This document shows positions 43,646 through 52,344 of a DNA stretch of 60,520 bases, in pieces. This DNA comes from an uncultured Verrucomicrobiales bacterium (lineage in GTDB: Bacteria > Verrucomicrobiota > Verrucomicrobiia > Verrucomicrobiales > DEV007): the NCBI GenBank assembly GCA_937891465.1, contig CALAHF010000089.1, forward strand, positions 1 through 60,520, read 5' to 3'. The notes under the pieces are model-generated. The model had not been told where the DNA came from and made no database searches. It saw nothing but the letters and a program-made list of their open reading frames with translations. Numbering within the stretch: position 1 is the stretch's first letter; each line of letters opens with the position of its first letter. A program made the translations under genes and the position numbers.

Positions 43646-44728
43646 ATGTCCACGAACGCAACCACAGACGACATTCGCATTGCTGACCTTCATCAACTGA
43701 TCGCTCCAACGATTTTGATGGAGCAGGAAGCGATTACCCCAACAGCCGCCGCGACGGTGAAAAAGGCTCGTGATGAAGCTGCTGCAATTTTAAACGGCAG
43801 CGATGATCGCGTGCTTGCCGTTGTCGGTCCATGCTCGATTCACGATATCGATGCGGCTCATGATTATGCTGAAAAGCTCGCCGCCTATGCTGAAACGGTG
43901 AAAGATGATCTCCAAATCATCATGCGGGTCTATTTTGAAAAGCCACGCACCACGGTTGGCTGGAAGGGATTGATCAATGATCCTGACATGAACGATTCGT
44001 ATGAAATCAATCGTGGTCTTGCTGTTGCCCGCAAGTTGTTGCTCGACCTCGCCGAAAAAGGAATGCCGGCGGGAACGGAGTTTCTCGACACGATCTCCCC
44101 GCAATACATCGCCGATTTGGTGAGTTGGGGAGCGATTGGCGCCCGGACCACAGAAAGCCAGTGCCACAGGGAGTTGGCTTCAGGTCTTAGCATGCCGGTT
44201 GGTTTCAAAAATGGAACTGGCGGAAATTTTCAAATCGCGATTGATGCAATCGGTGCCGCGAGTCATCCACATCGTTTTCTCTCTGTCACAAAAGCGGGCG
44301 ACTCTGCTATTGTTGCAACGACAGGAAACGAGACCTGCCACATCATTTTGCGAGGCGGAAAAAACACCGGCACGAATTACGATATGGAATCGGTTGCTGA
44401 AGTTCGCAAGGCGCTTGAAACGAAAGGGATTCACAACCGCATCATGATTGATTGCAGCCATGCCAACAGCGAGAAAGATTATCGGAAGCAGGGTGCTGTA
44501 TGTGCTGAAATCGGTCGTCAGATTGCAGGAGGTGACTCTTCGATTTGTTCAGTGATGATCGAGAGTAACATCAACGAAGGCAATCAGAAGCTCAGTCTCG
44601 AAACACTGGATCAACTTCAGTATGGCGTCAGCGTGACCGATTCCTGCGTGAATTGGGATACGACTGTCGAGATGCTTGATAAGCTTGCCGAAGACGTGCG
44701 GAAACGCCGGGCGACGTCTATTGCGTGA
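43646..44728 (+). CDS. aroG: 3-deoxy-7-phosphoheptulonate synthase, class I (DAHP synthase)
   Basis: First step of the shikimate pathway: condensation of PEP and erythrose-4-phosphate. Family blocks are LAVVGPCSIHD, MRVYFEKPRTTVGWKGLINDP, GAIGARTTESQCHRELASG, GFKNGTGG and MIDCSHANSEKDY (metal-binding His). Length 360 fits the AroF/AroG/AroH type; I cannot decide which feedback class it is. It is followed by a rho-independent terminator. Confidence 0.92.
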   Translation: MSTNATTDDIRIADLHQLIAPTILMEQEAITPTAAATVKKARDEAAAILNGSDDRVLAVVGPCSIHDIDAAHDYAEKLAAYAETVKDDLQIIMRVYFEKPRTTVGWKGLINDPDMNDSYEINRGLAVARKLLLDLAEKGMPAGTEFLDTISPQYIADLVSWGAIGARTTESQCHRELASGLSMPVGFKNGTGGNFQIAIDAIGAASHPHRFLSVTKAGDSAIVATTGNETCHIILRGGKNTGTNYDMESVAEVRKALETKGIHNRIMIDCSHANSEKDYRKQGAVCAEIGRQIAGGDSSICSVMIESNINEGNQKLSLETLDQLQYGVSVTDSCVNWDTTVEMLDKLAEDVRKRRATSIA

Positions 44729-44754
44729 GAAAACTTTAGATCTCAAAAAAATTT

Positions 44755-44803
44755 AAAATCCAACTGTGGTGATCTCGTGATCAATCGCAGTTGGATTTTT
44801 TTT
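44755..44803 (+). terminator. rho-independent terminator of aroG
   Basis: AAAATCCAACTG (44755-44766) pairs with CAGTTGGATTTT (44788-44799), with a loop of about 21 bases between them, and a run of T continues to 44803. The stop codon of aroG is 27 bp upstream. Confidence 0.85.
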
Positions 44804-44896
44804 GTAAGGTTTTCGCATAAATCAAAATGCCCACCCGTCAGTCAGGCAGAACAACAAACCACTTCTGCCAAAACAAATTCTACCTAACTGACCACT

Positions 44897-45193
44897 ATGA
44901 AAAAAATCATCATCGCAGCAGCAGCAGTCATCCTCACCGGCCTTTTCATTACAGCTCCTGAAGCCGAAGCCGGTCCACGTTTCAGCATTCAAATCGGCGG
45001 TGGCCACGGGCATGGTCACGGTTGCGAGCGGGCACCTTACTTGGTTCGCACCATCGAAGTTTGCCGCCGCTGCGACCGTGTCGTGAGCTACTACCGCCCT
45101 TGCGGAACCCCAGTTTACCGCAACGTCACCGTGATTACTTATCGCGGAATTTACTCAAATGGAAGCAGCCGCACCTACACTCGCACGGTCTGA
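44897..45193 (+). CDS. small secreted His/Cys-containing protein
   Basis: The 98-residue product has a clear signal peptide (ends PEAEAG). The mature part contains the run GGGHGHGHGCE, a CRRCDR pair and a Tyr/Arg-rich end (GSSRTYTRTV). The His/Cys content suggests metal binding, but I recognise no family. It is a single gene bounded by two terminators. Confidence 0.6.
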   Translation: MKKIIIAAAAVILTGLFITAPEAEAGPRFSIQIGGGHGHGHGCERAPYLVRTIEVCRRCDRVVSYYRPCGTPVYRNVTVITYRGIYSNGSSRTYTRTV

Positions 45194-45223
45194 TTCGAAA
45201 ACCCTAGCAACAACCAAGTATTC

Positions 45224-45256
45224 AAAAAAAGGCGGCCTTCACTGGTCGCCTTTTTT
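45224..45256. terminator. bidirectional rho-independent terminator
   Basis: A7, GGCGGCC (45231-45237), a six-base loop and GGTCGCC (45244-45250), then T6. The A and T tracts make it work in both directions, serving the small secreted gene and the convergent SGNH esterase, whose stop codon lies in the loop. Confidence 0.88.
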
Positions 45257-46141
45257 GTTTTCCGATTCGGCTTTTAGAAAAGCTTCACCGAACCATTGAC
45301 CGACATTGAGAGTGCCTTTGGTATCGTAGTGAGCGGGGTTTGCCGTCGTTGCGGATGAGGTATCGACATAAATCGAATTTTCATCTGCAGCCGCCACTGC
45401 TTTCTGAGCATCAACGATTTTTGGCATGAGTTTTTTTTTCCCATAACCAAATTTCGTATTCACTGCGACCAGCGCCATCATATCCGGAGCATAGAGATCC
45501 CGACGCAGGGCAGCGATCATTTCAGTGAGCGCTTTTTCATAGTGATCCACGTCATTGAGATTGGCATCGCTTTCACCCTGAACCCAGATCAAAGCCCGAA
45601 TCTTCAGCGTTTTTCCTTCGGCTTTCGCCGCTTTGAGGGCTGCATTGGTTTCTGAAATGAGCGCGCGGTAACAGACTCCGGAATCGCCCGTTTTGTCTTC
45701 GGGATCCCAGTCTTTCCGAATCCCCGTTCCGCTGAACGCCGCTTTCACGATGGCGAGTTTTCGGTTGGGATCGGTTTTCAAGAGGTGCCGGGCAAATCCA
45801 ATTTCGGGGCCAAAGCCACCGTCTTTTGCGGCGAAGTTTCCATACTGCCGTGGCATTGTGCCTTTTTTCATGGGGTTTCCGACCGGCTGTGGCTGGAGGT
45901 AGGTCCACTTTTTCCCGCCACTCGTCGAATCATGTGCGTCTGGCGGAGGATCACCTGTTCGCCACCAGAAGAGCACGTTCTTGTCAGTGGGATCAGCCGG
46001 CAGTTCAGATGGCTGGGTGTCAGCTCCAACTGCGTTTGATTGACCGGCAACGAGAACCAGATCGATCACTTCTTTCTGTTGGCCAATTGCAACACTGGAA
46101 ATGAAGAGAGCCGGAAAAATGAGGAGTTTGGGAAATTTCAT
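45239..46141 (-). CDS. SGNH sialate O-acetylesterase-like protein
   Basis: A secreted carbohydrate acetylesterase of the DUF303/SASA group. The signal peptide (from ATG 46141, ends AIGQQ) is followed by block I VLVAGQSNAVGAD with nucleophile Ser, FGPEIGFARHL, and WVQGESDANL; a candidate catalytic His lies near the C-terminus in ANPAHYDTKGTLNVG. It would remove acetyl groups from sugars. The frame extends to 46234, but that part lacks a signal peptide. Divergent from the sulfatase gene. Confidence 0.85.
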   Translation of the reverse strand: MKFPKLLIFPALFISSVAIGQQKEVIDLVLVAGQSNAVGADTQPSELPADPTDKNVLFWWRTGDPPPDAHDSTSGGKKWTYLQPQPVGNPMKKGTMPRQYGNFAAKDGGFGPEIGFARHLLKTDPNRKLAIVKAAFSGTGIRKDWDPEDKTGDSGVCYRALISETNAALKAAKAEGKTLKIRALIWVQGESDANLNDVDHYEKALTEMIAALRRDLYAPDMMALVAVNTKFGYGKKKLMPKIVDAQKAVAAADENSIYVDTSSATTANPAHYDTKGTLNVGQWFGEAFLKAESENKKGDQ

Positions 46142-46269
46142 GATTAGTGAGATAGCCATCATTTCATCGTAAAATCGCGCGACGGGCAATTCCGCAATCA
46201 GGCGCAGCTGAGATTTTTCCTTTGATCGTGTCATTGGCCAATTTCGATGATTTTGTTAATCTGAACGCT

Positions 46270-47745
46270 ATGACTCGATTCATTCTCAGTTTTTTCGTAT
46301 GCGCCAGTTTCGCGATTGCGCAGCAGCCCAATTTGATTTTCCTGTTGGCCGATGATCAAAATTTTGATTCGCTTGGTTGCTACGGAAACGCCGATGTTTC
46401 GACGCCGAACATCGACAAGTTGGCAAGTGACGGGCTGATCTTTGATCACCACTACGATACGACCGCGATCTGCATGGCGAGTCGGGCGAATATTTTGCTA
46501 GGCCAATACGAATGGAAAACGGGCTGCAATTTCAACACTGGAAATCTTAGCGAGACTCAGGTTAAAAAAAGCTATCCCGTGCTGCTTCGGAAAGCGGGAT
46601 ATCGAACGGCATTTGCCGGAAAATTTGGAGTCGAAATTGAAGGAAAACAAAAAGAGCATGATAGCTTTTTTGATAAGTGGGGTGGTGGTCCTGGGCAGAC
46701 CAGCTACGCCACAAAGAAAAACCCATCGATGGCGAAATACGCGAAAGAATATCCACACTCAACGCGTTCATACGGAGCTTTTGGGCGTGATTTTGTTAAC
46801 GAATCCGTTGAGGCGAAAAAGCCATTCTGTCTGTCGATCAGTTTTAAAGCGCCGCACCGACCTACGACGCCTGACCCAATCGATAGCGCAGTCTATGCAG
46901 GGAAAACATTCACGAAGCCGCTTAATTATGGTCGCAACAACGGAGAGCATTTTGCTCCTCAAAGTAAAAAAGGACGCCAGTATCTACGGTTTGAATCGTG
47001 GGGCTACTCAAACAATTTTGATGAGGTGATGGCCGTCTATCATCAGCAAATTTACGCCATCGATGTTGCTGTGGGTATGGTGCGCGATGCGGTTGAAAAA
47101 GCGGGTGTGGCTGACAACACGATCATTATTTACACCTCGGACAACGGCTTCTTTTGCGGGGCTCACGGCTATGGATCGAAGGTGTTGCCTTACGAAGAAA
47201 GCATGCGAGTTCCGTTGATCGTTTATTCGCCGTTTCACAAGTCAGCCGGGAAAAATCAGCGGACGGAGGCATTGACGGCGAACATTGATTTTGCACCAAC
47301 GATGCTTGAATTGGCCGGGGTGCCGGTGCCGCCGGAAATGGATGGGAAGAGCCTGATCCCACTGCTCGATGATCCGTCTGCGAGGATTCGGGATCATCTC
47401 GCAATCATGAATTTTTGGGGGCCGGAGCAAACCCACACGTTTGGAATTGTGACGGAGCGCTTCAAATACTTGCACTGGTATTATGCGGGTGAGGGGATGA
47501 AGCCAACCGAGGAGCTTTACGATTTATCAAAGGATCGTCTGGAACTGAAAAACCGAGCAGCGGATGCTGCATCTGCGTCCGATTTAGAAAGCCTTCAAAC
47601 GATCTATGACTTAGTGGTTTCATCGATCAAAACCGAAGCGCGGACTCCTCATTACGCGAAATACGCGACGCTTTTTGATCGAACAACACCGTGGCCGGCT
47701 AAGGAGTCACTCCTGCCGAAAAAACGGACTCCGGCTGGAAAGTAA
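46270..47745 (+). CDS. secreted sulfatase
   Basis: Signal peptide (from ATG 46270, ends AIAQQ), then the metal site NLIFLLADDQNFD and the formylglycine motif C68-M-A-S-R72, the C-x-A-x-R variant of CxPSR. Later blocks are ISFKAPHRPTTPD, IIIYTSDNGFFCGAHG (DNG) and KFLYLHWY-like FKYLHWYY. The Cys must be converted to formylglycine; the FGE at 52345 in this window may do so. It probably desulfates algal or host polysaccharides. Confidence 0.93.
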   Translation: MTRFILSFFVCASFAIAQQPNLIFLLADDQNFDSLGCYGNADVSTPNIDKLASDGLIFDHHYDTTAICMASRANILLGQYEWKTGCNFNTGNLSETQVKKSYPVLLRKAGYRTAFAGKFGVEIEGKQKEHDSFFDKWGGGPGQTSYATKKNPSMAKYAKEYPHSTRSYGAFGRDFVNESVEAKKPFCLSISFKAPHRPTTPDPIDSAVYAGKTFTKPLNYGRNNGEHFAPQSKKGRQYLRFESWGYSNNFDEVMAVYHQQIYAIDVAVGMVRDAVEKAGVADNTIIIYTSDNGFFCGAHGYGSKVLPYEESMRVPLIVYSPFHKSAGKNQRTEALTANIDFAPTMLELAGVPVPPEMDGKSLIPLLDDPSARIRDHLAIMNFWGPEQTHTFGIVTERFKYLHWYYAGEGMKPTEELYDLSKDRLELKNRAADAASASDLESLQTIYDLVVSSIKTEARTPHYAKYATLFDRTTPWPAKESLLPKKRTPAGK

Positions 47746-47756
47746 AACGGGATCCA

Positions 47757-47799
47757 CGATCGAACAGGGTGCGTTCATCGAACAGACCCTGATGGTTCG
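47757..47799. repeat. 43-bp palindromic repeat, downstream of the sulfatase
   Basis: CGATCGAACAGGGTGCGTTCA, then T, then CGAACAGACCCTGATGGTTCG. It lies between the convergent sulfatase and 47822 genes, 11 bp after the sulfatase stop. Confidence 0.9.
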
Positions 47800-47821
47800 T
47801 AGAATCGGAAAATCGACGGAA

Positions 47822-48361
47822 TTAACCGTCGATGATGGTGAGCTTGTTTTTCTCGCCCCGTCCTTTTTCCTGGGCCCAAACGCGGTGGGCGTGATCGTAA
47901 ATTCGCTTGATGGTGTCTTTGTATTTCAGACGGTATTCGATCGTTTTCGCGTGGGTCGTATCCGGATAATGCTTGGTCACGATGGTATCGACATCGCCGT
48001 GACCGGTTTTTGCGGTCACCTTGTTGGTGATCGATTTGAGGCGCTCCAGCGACGCTTTACCGGTGGTGAGCGCTGAATTTTCCGTGATCGGCTCGAGGAA
48101 ATAATACCGGGCAATCAAGCCGCCGTCGGTCCCGATGGTGCATTCGTAAACGCGCACGCCGCCGTCGATGAGATAAGTATGCTCGCTAACGGAAGTGATT
48201 TGGTCGAGCCGGGCGACGAATCGTCCGCCGCTGGTTTCGCATTCCCAAAAACCTTTGATCCCGTTGTCTTGAGTGGTTCCAGTGCCGCCTCCGTTGGTTT
48301 GAGCAAAAAGTGATCCGGACAGGAGCAGGCCGGAGAGCAATGGGGTCAGGAGGAATTTCAT
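47822..48361 (-). CDS. secreted protein of unknown function
   Basis: From ATG 48361 the protein (179 residues) has a signal peptide ending SLFAQ and a Gly/Thr-rich linker (TNGGGTGTTQDNG), followed by a beta-rich part (GFWECETSGGRFVARLDQI). The C-terminal part is basic (LKYKDTIKRIYDHAHRVW). I know no matching domain. It might be part of a transcription unit with the gene at 48441. Confidence 0.55.
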   Translation of the reverse strand: MKFLLTPLLSGLLLSGSLFAQTNGGGTGTTQDNGIKGFWECETSGGRFVARLDQITSVSEHTYLIDGGVRVYECTIGTDGGLIARYYFLEPITENSALTTGKASLERLKSITNKVTAKTGHGDVDTIVTKHYPDTTHAKTIEYRLKYKDTIKRIYDHAHRVWAQEKGRGEKNKLTIIDG

Positions 48362-48440
48362 AATAATCTGATTTTTTCTGAAACAGGGTCTTTCGAGATT
48401 GAACATCGGTCAACCGGTTTGGTTTTGAATTCTTTCGCGG

Positions 48441-49019
48441 TCAATTTCCGTTTAACAAATCATCGAAGTCGCCAGGACGGTATCCGTAAGCGTTGTCGGG
48501 GATCGATTTGTTTTCGATCTTAATGAGCTTCCAGCTTCCCGGACCGAATCCTTCTTTCTTCCACGTGAAAATCCACGGCGTTTTGAGTTGATTAGCGCGT
48601 CGTAAGATTTCGCTGCCAACTCCAAGCGCACGGCCGCTCAGTTTCAGGTTCATGGTTGCGGTTGCGGTATCATCGTCGTTGAATTCAAACTGTTCTTTTT
48701 GGGCCTTCACCACGAGGGAGATAAATTGTGAGCCGGCCTCCCGGCAGGCAAGGGAGGCCTGATCTTTGTTGAAACCCCATCGATCCGAATATTCTTCGGA
48801 CATGAGTTTCATAATCTTGCCACGATTTCGTTTTTCGATTGATGTGATGAGCGCGGCCTGTTTCCGTTTTACCACATTGTTGTCGGACCAGTGGACGATT
48901 GCAAAGATGATCAGTGCAATGGAAAGAGCGAGGCCGGCGATTAAGATCAATTTAATTGACCCAATTTCACGGTTGCGTTGGATGGAGTTCACCCCTAAAT
49001 GATCCCACGAAGCTGACAA
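48441..49019 (-). CDS. single-pass membrane protein of unknown function
   Basis: One helix near the N-terminus (LILIAGLALSIALIIFAIVHW) precedes a soluble domain that has an NTF2-like feel (AALITSIEKRNRGKIMKLMSEEYSDRWGF, WIFTWKKEGFGPGSWKLIKIE). The start is uncertain: TTG 49019 or GTG 48992. It is divergent from rppH with a short gap. Confidence 0.55.
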   Translation of the reverse strand: MSASWDHLGVNSIQRNREIGSIKLILIAGLALSIALIIFAIVHWSDNNVVKRKQAALITSIEKRNRGKIMKLMSEEYSDRWGFNKDQASLACREAGSQFISLVVKAQKEQFEFNDDDTATATMNLKLSGRALGVGSEILRRANQLKTPWIFTWKKEGFGPGSWKLIKIENKSIPDNAYGYRPGDFDDLLNGN

Positions 49020-49042
49020 AAACGGAAGCTCGAAATCCTACG

Positions 49043-49534
49043 ATGGCTACCTATCGCCCCAACGTCGCAGCAATTCTGAGAAAGCCAAAAAATGGCAAGA
49101 TTCTCATCGGCCAACGCGCTGACTTCAAAGGTTGCTGGCAGTTTCCTCAAGGCGGAGTGGACAAAGGAGAAGATCTACTGGGAGCGCTGCATCGCGAAGT
49201 GGAAGAAGAGATCGGCGTTGGTCAGAATTTATACAATGTCGTGGCTTGCCGAACGGGTTATCGCTACAAATTTCCCAACGGGCATTTAAAAAAAGGTGAG
49301 TTTTGTGGGCAGGAGCAGACGTTTTTTCTCTGTGATTACCTGGGGAAAAAATCAGACTTCAAATTGGATCTGCATACGCCTGAATTTTCCAAAGTGCGGT
49401 GGATTTATCCTGAAGAATTTATTCTGAATTGGGTCCCTGAATTCAAACGTTCGGTTTTTAAAAGGCTGATGCGCGATTTTTTCAAGGTGAAGCCGAAATT
49501 GAAGGGCACAAAACAAGTGATTTCTAAATTGTGA
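49043..49534 (+). CDS. rppH: RNA pyrophosphohydrolase (Nudix)
   Basis: From ATG 49043 the 163-residue protein begins YRPNVAAILRKPKNGKILIGQR and has the Nudix box GGVDKGEDLLGALHREVEEEIG (GX5EX7REUXEEXGU). WQFPQGGVDKGED and the W-x-P-E-x-F block (WIYPEEFI) are typical of RppH/Ap4A hydrolases. RppH removes pyrophosphate from 5' ends of mRNA and starts decay. The upstream frame to 48956 is rejected because it overlaps the divergent gene. Confidence 0.88.
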   Translation: MATYRPNVAAILRKPKNGKILIGQRADFKGCWQFPQGGVDKGEDLLGALHREVEEEIGVGQNLYNVVACRTGYRYKFPNGHLKKGEFCGQEQTFFLCDYLGKKSDFKLDLHTPEFSKVRWIYPEEFILNWVPEFKRSVFKRLMRDFFKVKPKLKGTKQVISKL

Positions 49535-49569
49535 AATTTCATTAAAAATGTGGTAATTTTATAACCAGG

Positions 49570-49983
49570 TTGAAGTTCTTTACAGTTTTACTAGCCGCAT
49601 TTTTGATTTGGCAGGTGGGAGGTGAATTTTTTAGTGATCCTCCACCAACGCCCTCACCGAACGGCACAATTCCAATGGTGGAACGTCGTCAGGTGATTCT
49701 CTTCACTGGATCGGATTGGTGTTCAGCCTGCGTTCATTTGGAAAAAACGATTTTGAAGCAGAAGGCCTGGAAGCAATTTCAGAACAAGGAAATCCGAATG
49801 AATGTGATTGATGTCGGGCGCAGAGGTGCGACGGCGGGGCAGGAAGCGATGCTGAAGCAATATCGAGTTCAGGGATTTCCGACGATGATTGTGACGAATG
49901 CTGCATGTAAAGAGTTGGGGCGAAAAGTCGGCGTCACAGGGGATTTGAATCATTATGTGAATTGGATTCGCACCGAGCGCTGA
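49570..49983 (+). CDS. thioredoxin-like protein
   Basis: The 137-residue protein has an N-terminal membrane or signal helix (MKFFTVLLAAFLIWQV) and a thioredoxin-like fold with FTGSDWCSACVHLEKTIL (CxxC active site) and a cis-Pro segment QGFPTMIVTN. The start is TTG 49570. It may act as a periplasmic disulfide reductase for an unknown partner. An AT-rich 35-bp gap separates it from rppH. Confidence 0.8.
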   Translation: MKFFTVLLAAFLIWQVGGEFFSDPPPTPSPNGTIPMVERRQVILFTGSDWCSACVHLEKTILKQKAWKQFQNKEIRMNVIDVGRRGATAGQEAMLKQYRVQGFPTMIVTNAACKELGRKVGVTGDLNHYVNWIRTER

Positions 49984-50025
49984 TACGTAGTTTGCGATTC
50001 TGATGTTCCGCGCCATTTTGGTCTC

Positions 50026-50457
50026 ATGCTGAAAGGAATTTCTCCGCTGTTGAGCCCGGAATTGCTCGCGACGCTCTGCCGAATGGGCCATGGCGACACG
50101 ATTATTCTGGCTGACGCCCATTTTCCAGGTGAGTCGGTGAATGCGAACACGCTTCGAGCTGACGGATTGCTGATATCGGATTTACTGGCGGGAATTTTGC
50201 CGTTATTCGAGCTGGATAGCTATCTTGATGGGCCGGTCGCGATGATGGCTCCGGTTGAGGGCGATGAGGCGGATCCGTCTGTTGAGGAGTCTTATCGAAA
50301 AGTGATCGACGAACTGGCTCCGGGCACTCCTCCGATTGAGAAAATTGAGCGATTTGCGTTTTACGAAGCTGCAAAAAGTGCGTTCGCCGTTGTTATGACG
50401 GGTGATACGGGGAAATACGGGAATTTGTTGCTGACAAAGGGAGTCACGCCTTCTTGA
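50026..50457 (+). CDS. L-fucose mutarotase-like protein (RbsD/FucU family)
   Basis: The 143-residue protein begins [34 protein letters not shown], the FucU/RbsD signature with catalytic His in [34 protein letters not shown] is the C-terminal block. It interconverts sugar anomers; the FucU subtype is suggested by the DTGKYGN end. Its stop overlaps the convergent nth stop by 14 bp. Confidence 0.88.
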   Translation: MLKGISPLLSPELLATLCRMGHGDTIILADAHFPGESVNANTLRADGLLISDLLAGILPLFELDSYLDGPVAMMAPVEGDEADPSVEESYRKVIDELAPGTPPIEKIERFAFYEAAKSAFAVVMTGDTGKYGNLLLTKGVTPS

Positions 50458-51100
50458 CCTTAATCCCGCGTTTTCGGTCCGGAAAAAGCGTTCGGCAAAT
50501 GTCACAAACCATTCCATCGCAGCCTCGCGCTGAGCAGTATTCCCGTCCGTAAAAGATGATACGGAGATGGAGCGCGTTCCATTCTTCTTTTGGAAAACAG
50601 CGTTTCAGATCCTTTTCGGTCTGTGTTACGTTCTTCCCATTCGTCAGTTTCCAACGTTGGGCCAGCCTGTGAATATGGGTGTCGACTGGAAATGCGGGAA
50701 CACCGAAAGCCTGGCTCATCACGACCGAGGCGGTTTTGTGGCCTACTCCGGGTAGGTTCTCAAGCGCTGCAAAATCTGCCGGAACTTCGCCGTCATGCCG
50801 TTCGATTAGCAGATGTGATAGATTGTAAATGGCCTTCGCTTTTTGCGGAGACAGCCCGCAGGGTCGAATGATCGCTTGAATTGCTTCGATCGAAGTGGCC
50901 GCCATTTTTTCAGGCGTGTCGGCCATTTTAAAAAGAGCGGGAGTGATCTTGTTGACCCGCTCGTCCGTGCATTGAGCAGAAAGAAGAACCGCAATGAGCA
51001 GAGTGAAGATATCGGTGTGATCGAGAGGAATCGGCGTCTCGGGATAGAGATCAGCGAGTCTTTTCTCGACAAAAGCAGCACGCTCAGCCTTCGTCATCAT
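50444..51100 (-). CDS. nth: endonuclease III
   Basis: Base-excision repair glycosylase/AP lyase. The helix-hairpin-helix block [21 protein letters not shown] contains the catalytic Lys and is followed by the catalytic Asp in [14 protein letters not shown]. The early block [19 protein letters not shown] is typical. The C-terminal Cys cluster reads [14 protein letters not shown], spaced C-x4-C-x4-C-x2-C, unlike the standard C-x6-C-x2-C-x5-C iron-sulfur loop. Normal length (218). Confidence 0.92.
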   Translation of the reverse strand: MMTKAERAAFVEKRLADLYPETPIPLDHTDIFTLLIAVLLSAQCTDERVNKITPALFKMADTPEKMAATSIEAIQAIIRPCGLSPQKAKAIYNLSHLLIERHDGEVPADFAALENLPGVGHKTASVVMSQAFGVPAFPVDTHIHRLAQRWKLTNGKNVTQTEKDLKRCFPKEEWNALHLRIIFYGREYCSARGCDGMVCDICRTLFPDRKRGIKVKKA

Positions 51101-51121
51101 CTCGATCGGAGGGAAATTTAC

Positions 51122-51883
51122 TTAAGCGCTGGTATCGTTGCGCAACAGATCGGTTGGGTTGCCAACCGGGGGTAGTTTTGGCATCGGCGCTGGTTTTACG
51201 CGATGGGAAACGCGTTTTTCAACGATAGCGTCATGCATTTCGCGAACATGTGATGCGCACGGCTTTTTAACCCTTCCTGCCAAAATCTTCCGGCTCCGTT
51301 CATAGCAGCCCCACTTGATGACCTCGATTGGAACTTCACGGACTCCCCACTGATTCATCTGAGTGAATGTCGGCTTATACAAATCGATTGTGTTTGATCC
51401 AACAAGGGCGCTGCCATAATCATCAACGATATACTCATATGGCATTCCTTTGATCTTGAAGCGAGTCCCGACTGGGTAGCGTGACCAGTCAGCAGCGGCA
51501 CTGCGAACTTGTCCGAACTTTAACTCACTGCCGTCAGCACATTTTGTCCCATATGGGATCGAATCGGCTTCCAAATGACAATAAGCCGTCGTCCGGATGT
51601 TCATTTGTTCGGCAAAATGGTTGCTGGCGATCAGTGTGGTGCCCGGATTTGATTCCATGACATCGCTCGCGCTGAAGCTGACTTGCTCGACCTGGTCTTG
51701 CCCCACCAATCCAATGACAGCAGGCTTTAGATCAGATTCTGGCTTTTCTTCCGCTTGCTTTTTCGCTCCAAATGCAGCGAAGGCAGAGCCCGTCGACGCG
51801 GAAGCGAAGTTTGACCGCGTTTTGCACGCAGGCAGAATGCAAAAGATTCCTGAAATTAAGGCTATGGAAAGATATGGCTTCAT
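51122..51883 (-). CDS. 3D-domain lipoprotein
   Basis: From ATG 51883 a lipoprotein signal ends in the lipobox LPAC. The C-terminal half has the 3D domain (named for three conserved Asp residues): RTTAYCHLEADSI, GTRFKIKGMPYEYIVDDYGSALVG, and NTIDLY. 3D domains occur in cell-wall lytic enzymes related to MltA and YabG-type proteins. A role in peptidoglycan remodelling is likely by family. Confidence 0.78.
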   Translation of the reverse strand: MKPYLSIALISGIFCILPACKTRSNFASASTGSAFAAFGAKKQAEEKPESDLKPAVIGLVGQDQVEQVSFSASDVMESNPGTTLIASNHFAEQMNIRTTAYCHLEADSIPYGTKCADGSELKFGQVRSAAADWSRYPVGTRFKIKGMPYEYIVDDYGSALVGSNTIDLYKPTFTQMNQWGVREVPIEVIKWGCYERSRKILAGRVKKPCASHVREMHDAIVEKRVSHRVKPAPMPKLPPVGNPTDLLRNDTSA

Positions 51884-51969
51884 CCCGTATTTTAGACAGA
51901 AATACACGGTAGAAGGTGTAACAGTTTTCTGCACTCAGGTCAAATGTGAAAATTTGGCTCTAAATCCTG

Positions 51970-52290
51970 TTATAATGGGGCTGTGTCGCCATTTCCTAAA
52001 ATGTCAGCCACTTGTGAGGCCTCCATTTTTCGCTCTCGTTTATACATGTCGTAAATCGCTGTACCGAAAAGGTAAACGTGTTTGGAAAGTCGGCGCATTA
52101 AAAAATGTGCACCGAAGGCGATGGCTAGGCCTGTCAATATCGCTCCCCATAGCGGCAAATGGAACTTTGAAGTATTCGGAAGAATAACCGTCAACAACCA
52201 AGTCACCAGAAACGGGAGAGCAATCGTGACAGTCCACAGCCCAAAATATTGGAGCCGGGCGGACCGGTAGATTCGTTCGTTCATGACCAA
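51970..52290 (-). CDS. two-helix membrane protein of unknown function
   Basis: The 106-residue protein has two hydrophobic helices (LWTVTIALPFLVTWLLTVIL and LWGAILTGLAIAFGAHFLM) and a basic C-terminal tail (MYKRERKMEASQV). No family is recognised. It lies between the FGE and the 3D lipoprotein, same strand. Confidence 0.5.
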   Translation of the reverse strand: MVMNERIYRSARLQYFGLWTVTIALPFLVTWLLTVILPNTSKFHLPLWGAILTGLAIAFGAHFLMRRLSKHVYLFGTAIYDMYKRERKMEASQVADILGNGDTAPL

Positions 52291-52344
52291 ATTAAGTTGT
52301 ATCGAATTTTCCTTCGATTCGTCAATTTTAAAATTACGATTTTG

